From DATARN01 sp963851105 (GTDB lineage Bacteria > Actinomycetota > Acidimicrobiia > Acidimicrobiales > Palsa-688): a DNA stretch of 64,000 nucleotides. Positions 63,761-64,000 of the stretch are shown in pieces; positions within the stretch are counted from its first letter, which is position 1, and each line of letters starts with the position of its first letter. The position numbers and the translations under genes are program-made. The stretch covers positions 1 to 64,000 of the forward strand of contig CAWKNP010000012.1 of NCBI GenBank assembly GCA_963851105.1, read 5' to 3'. Below the pieces are notes generated by a model that worked only from the letters and a program-made list of their open reading frames with translations, was not told where the DNA came from and searched no databases.

Positions 63761-64000
63761 GTGTCCGAGTTCACTGCGTCTGGGTTCACCGCCCGCCTGC
63801 GAGAAATCGTGATGGACCCGGCGGTGCTCACGCACCTGGCGGAGCCCATCCGGCTGGCGTCGGGGGAGATGAGCCGGGACTTCATCGACGCCAAACTGGC
63901 CGTGGACGACGCCGACGATCTCGCCCTGGCAGGCACGGCGATGGCGGCCGCAGCCGCCGATGCCGGGGTCGACTACGACGCCGTGGGCGGCCTCGTGCTC
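63761..64000 (+). CDS. pyrE: Orotate phosphoribosyltransferase, N-terminal part
   Basis: 80 codons from GTG 63761 to the window end. The sequence LASGEMSRDFIDAKLAVDDADDLALAGTAMAAAAADAGVDYDAVGGLVL matches the N-terminus of PyrE (SGExSxxFxD substrate region, then the helix before the PRPP-binding GG(L/P)xxGA). The catalytic part lies beyond the window. It would convert orotate and PRPP to OMP in pyrimidine synthesis. Confidence 0.82.
   Translation, partial: MSEFTASGFTARLREIVMDPAVLTHLAEPIRLASGEMSRDFIDAKLAVDDADDLALAGTAMAAAAADAGVDYDAVGGLVL

Overview
The window is high-GC DNA from an actinobacterium. An uncultured or little-studied member of or near the Acidimicrobiia is my inference; the phylum is much safer than the class. 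Two blocks at the ends are the origin-proximal gene order known from Mycobacterium and relatives. The left block is dnaN-recF-DUF721-gyrB-gyrA-DUF3566-tRNA-Ile (1-7540). The right block is crgA, trpG/pabA, pknB, pbpA, rodA, pstP, fhaB, fhaA, tRNA-Leu (53978-62312), followed by a Tim44-like protein and the start of pyrE. In mycobacteria the tRNA-Ile and tRNA-Ala genes are adjacent; here tRNA-Ala lies about 33 kb away at 40440. The stretch between is largely lineage-specific or acquired.

Region 7494-17216 is an integrated element. A 56-bp perfect direct repeat (the 3' end of tRNA-Ile plus 9 bp) flanks it, and a tyrosine integrase with an excisionase-like gene and a small HTH-like gene sits at the right end. 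Its cargo is two unusual near-identical tRNA genes (anticodons GAT and CCT), a two-gene operon of unrecognised function (773 aa plus a DUF5677-like protein), and a methyltransferase/endonuclease pair. Those two lie in the same reading frame, separated by one stop codon. About 1.1 kb of hexanucleotide-type repeats precedes the integration genes. A decayed second copy of the excisionase and of the element end lies at 20958-21288.

Region 17292-29567 holds a NarL-type two-component system, a small secreted protein, RarD, a YihY-like membrane protein, an AlkZ-like winged-helix protein, a 1224-aa secreted repeat protein and a membrane-anchored Thr/Pro-rich protein. At 29636-32200 there is a second small degenerate mobile remnant: a 48-bp palindromic repeat, a tyrosine recombinase truncated after its HxLRxG box, a DNA methyltransferase with an extra C-terminal domain, and a tRNA-3'-end-like fragment. 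Region 32343-53907 carries a saccharopine-dehydrogenase-like gene, a second class B PBP, a GH43-like glycosidase, an OmpR-type two-component system, a secreted Ig-like protein, a flotillin/NfeD pair, an MBOAT/SGNH acyl-transfer pair with a very large low-complexity insert, an MFS transporter, a CPBP protease, a VIT1-like protein, MscS, peroxiredoxin and thiolase.

The right-hand block is one divisome/elongasome and signalling operon read leftwards (fhaA to pknB). It couples Ser/Thr phosphorylation to peptidoglycan synthesis, with crgA and a glutamine amidotransferase alongside. Apparent frameshifts in dnaN (2), recF (3), fhaB (1) and the MBOAT gene (1) look more like sequence errors than decay, because dnaN is essential and the neighbouring gyrB and gyrA are intact.
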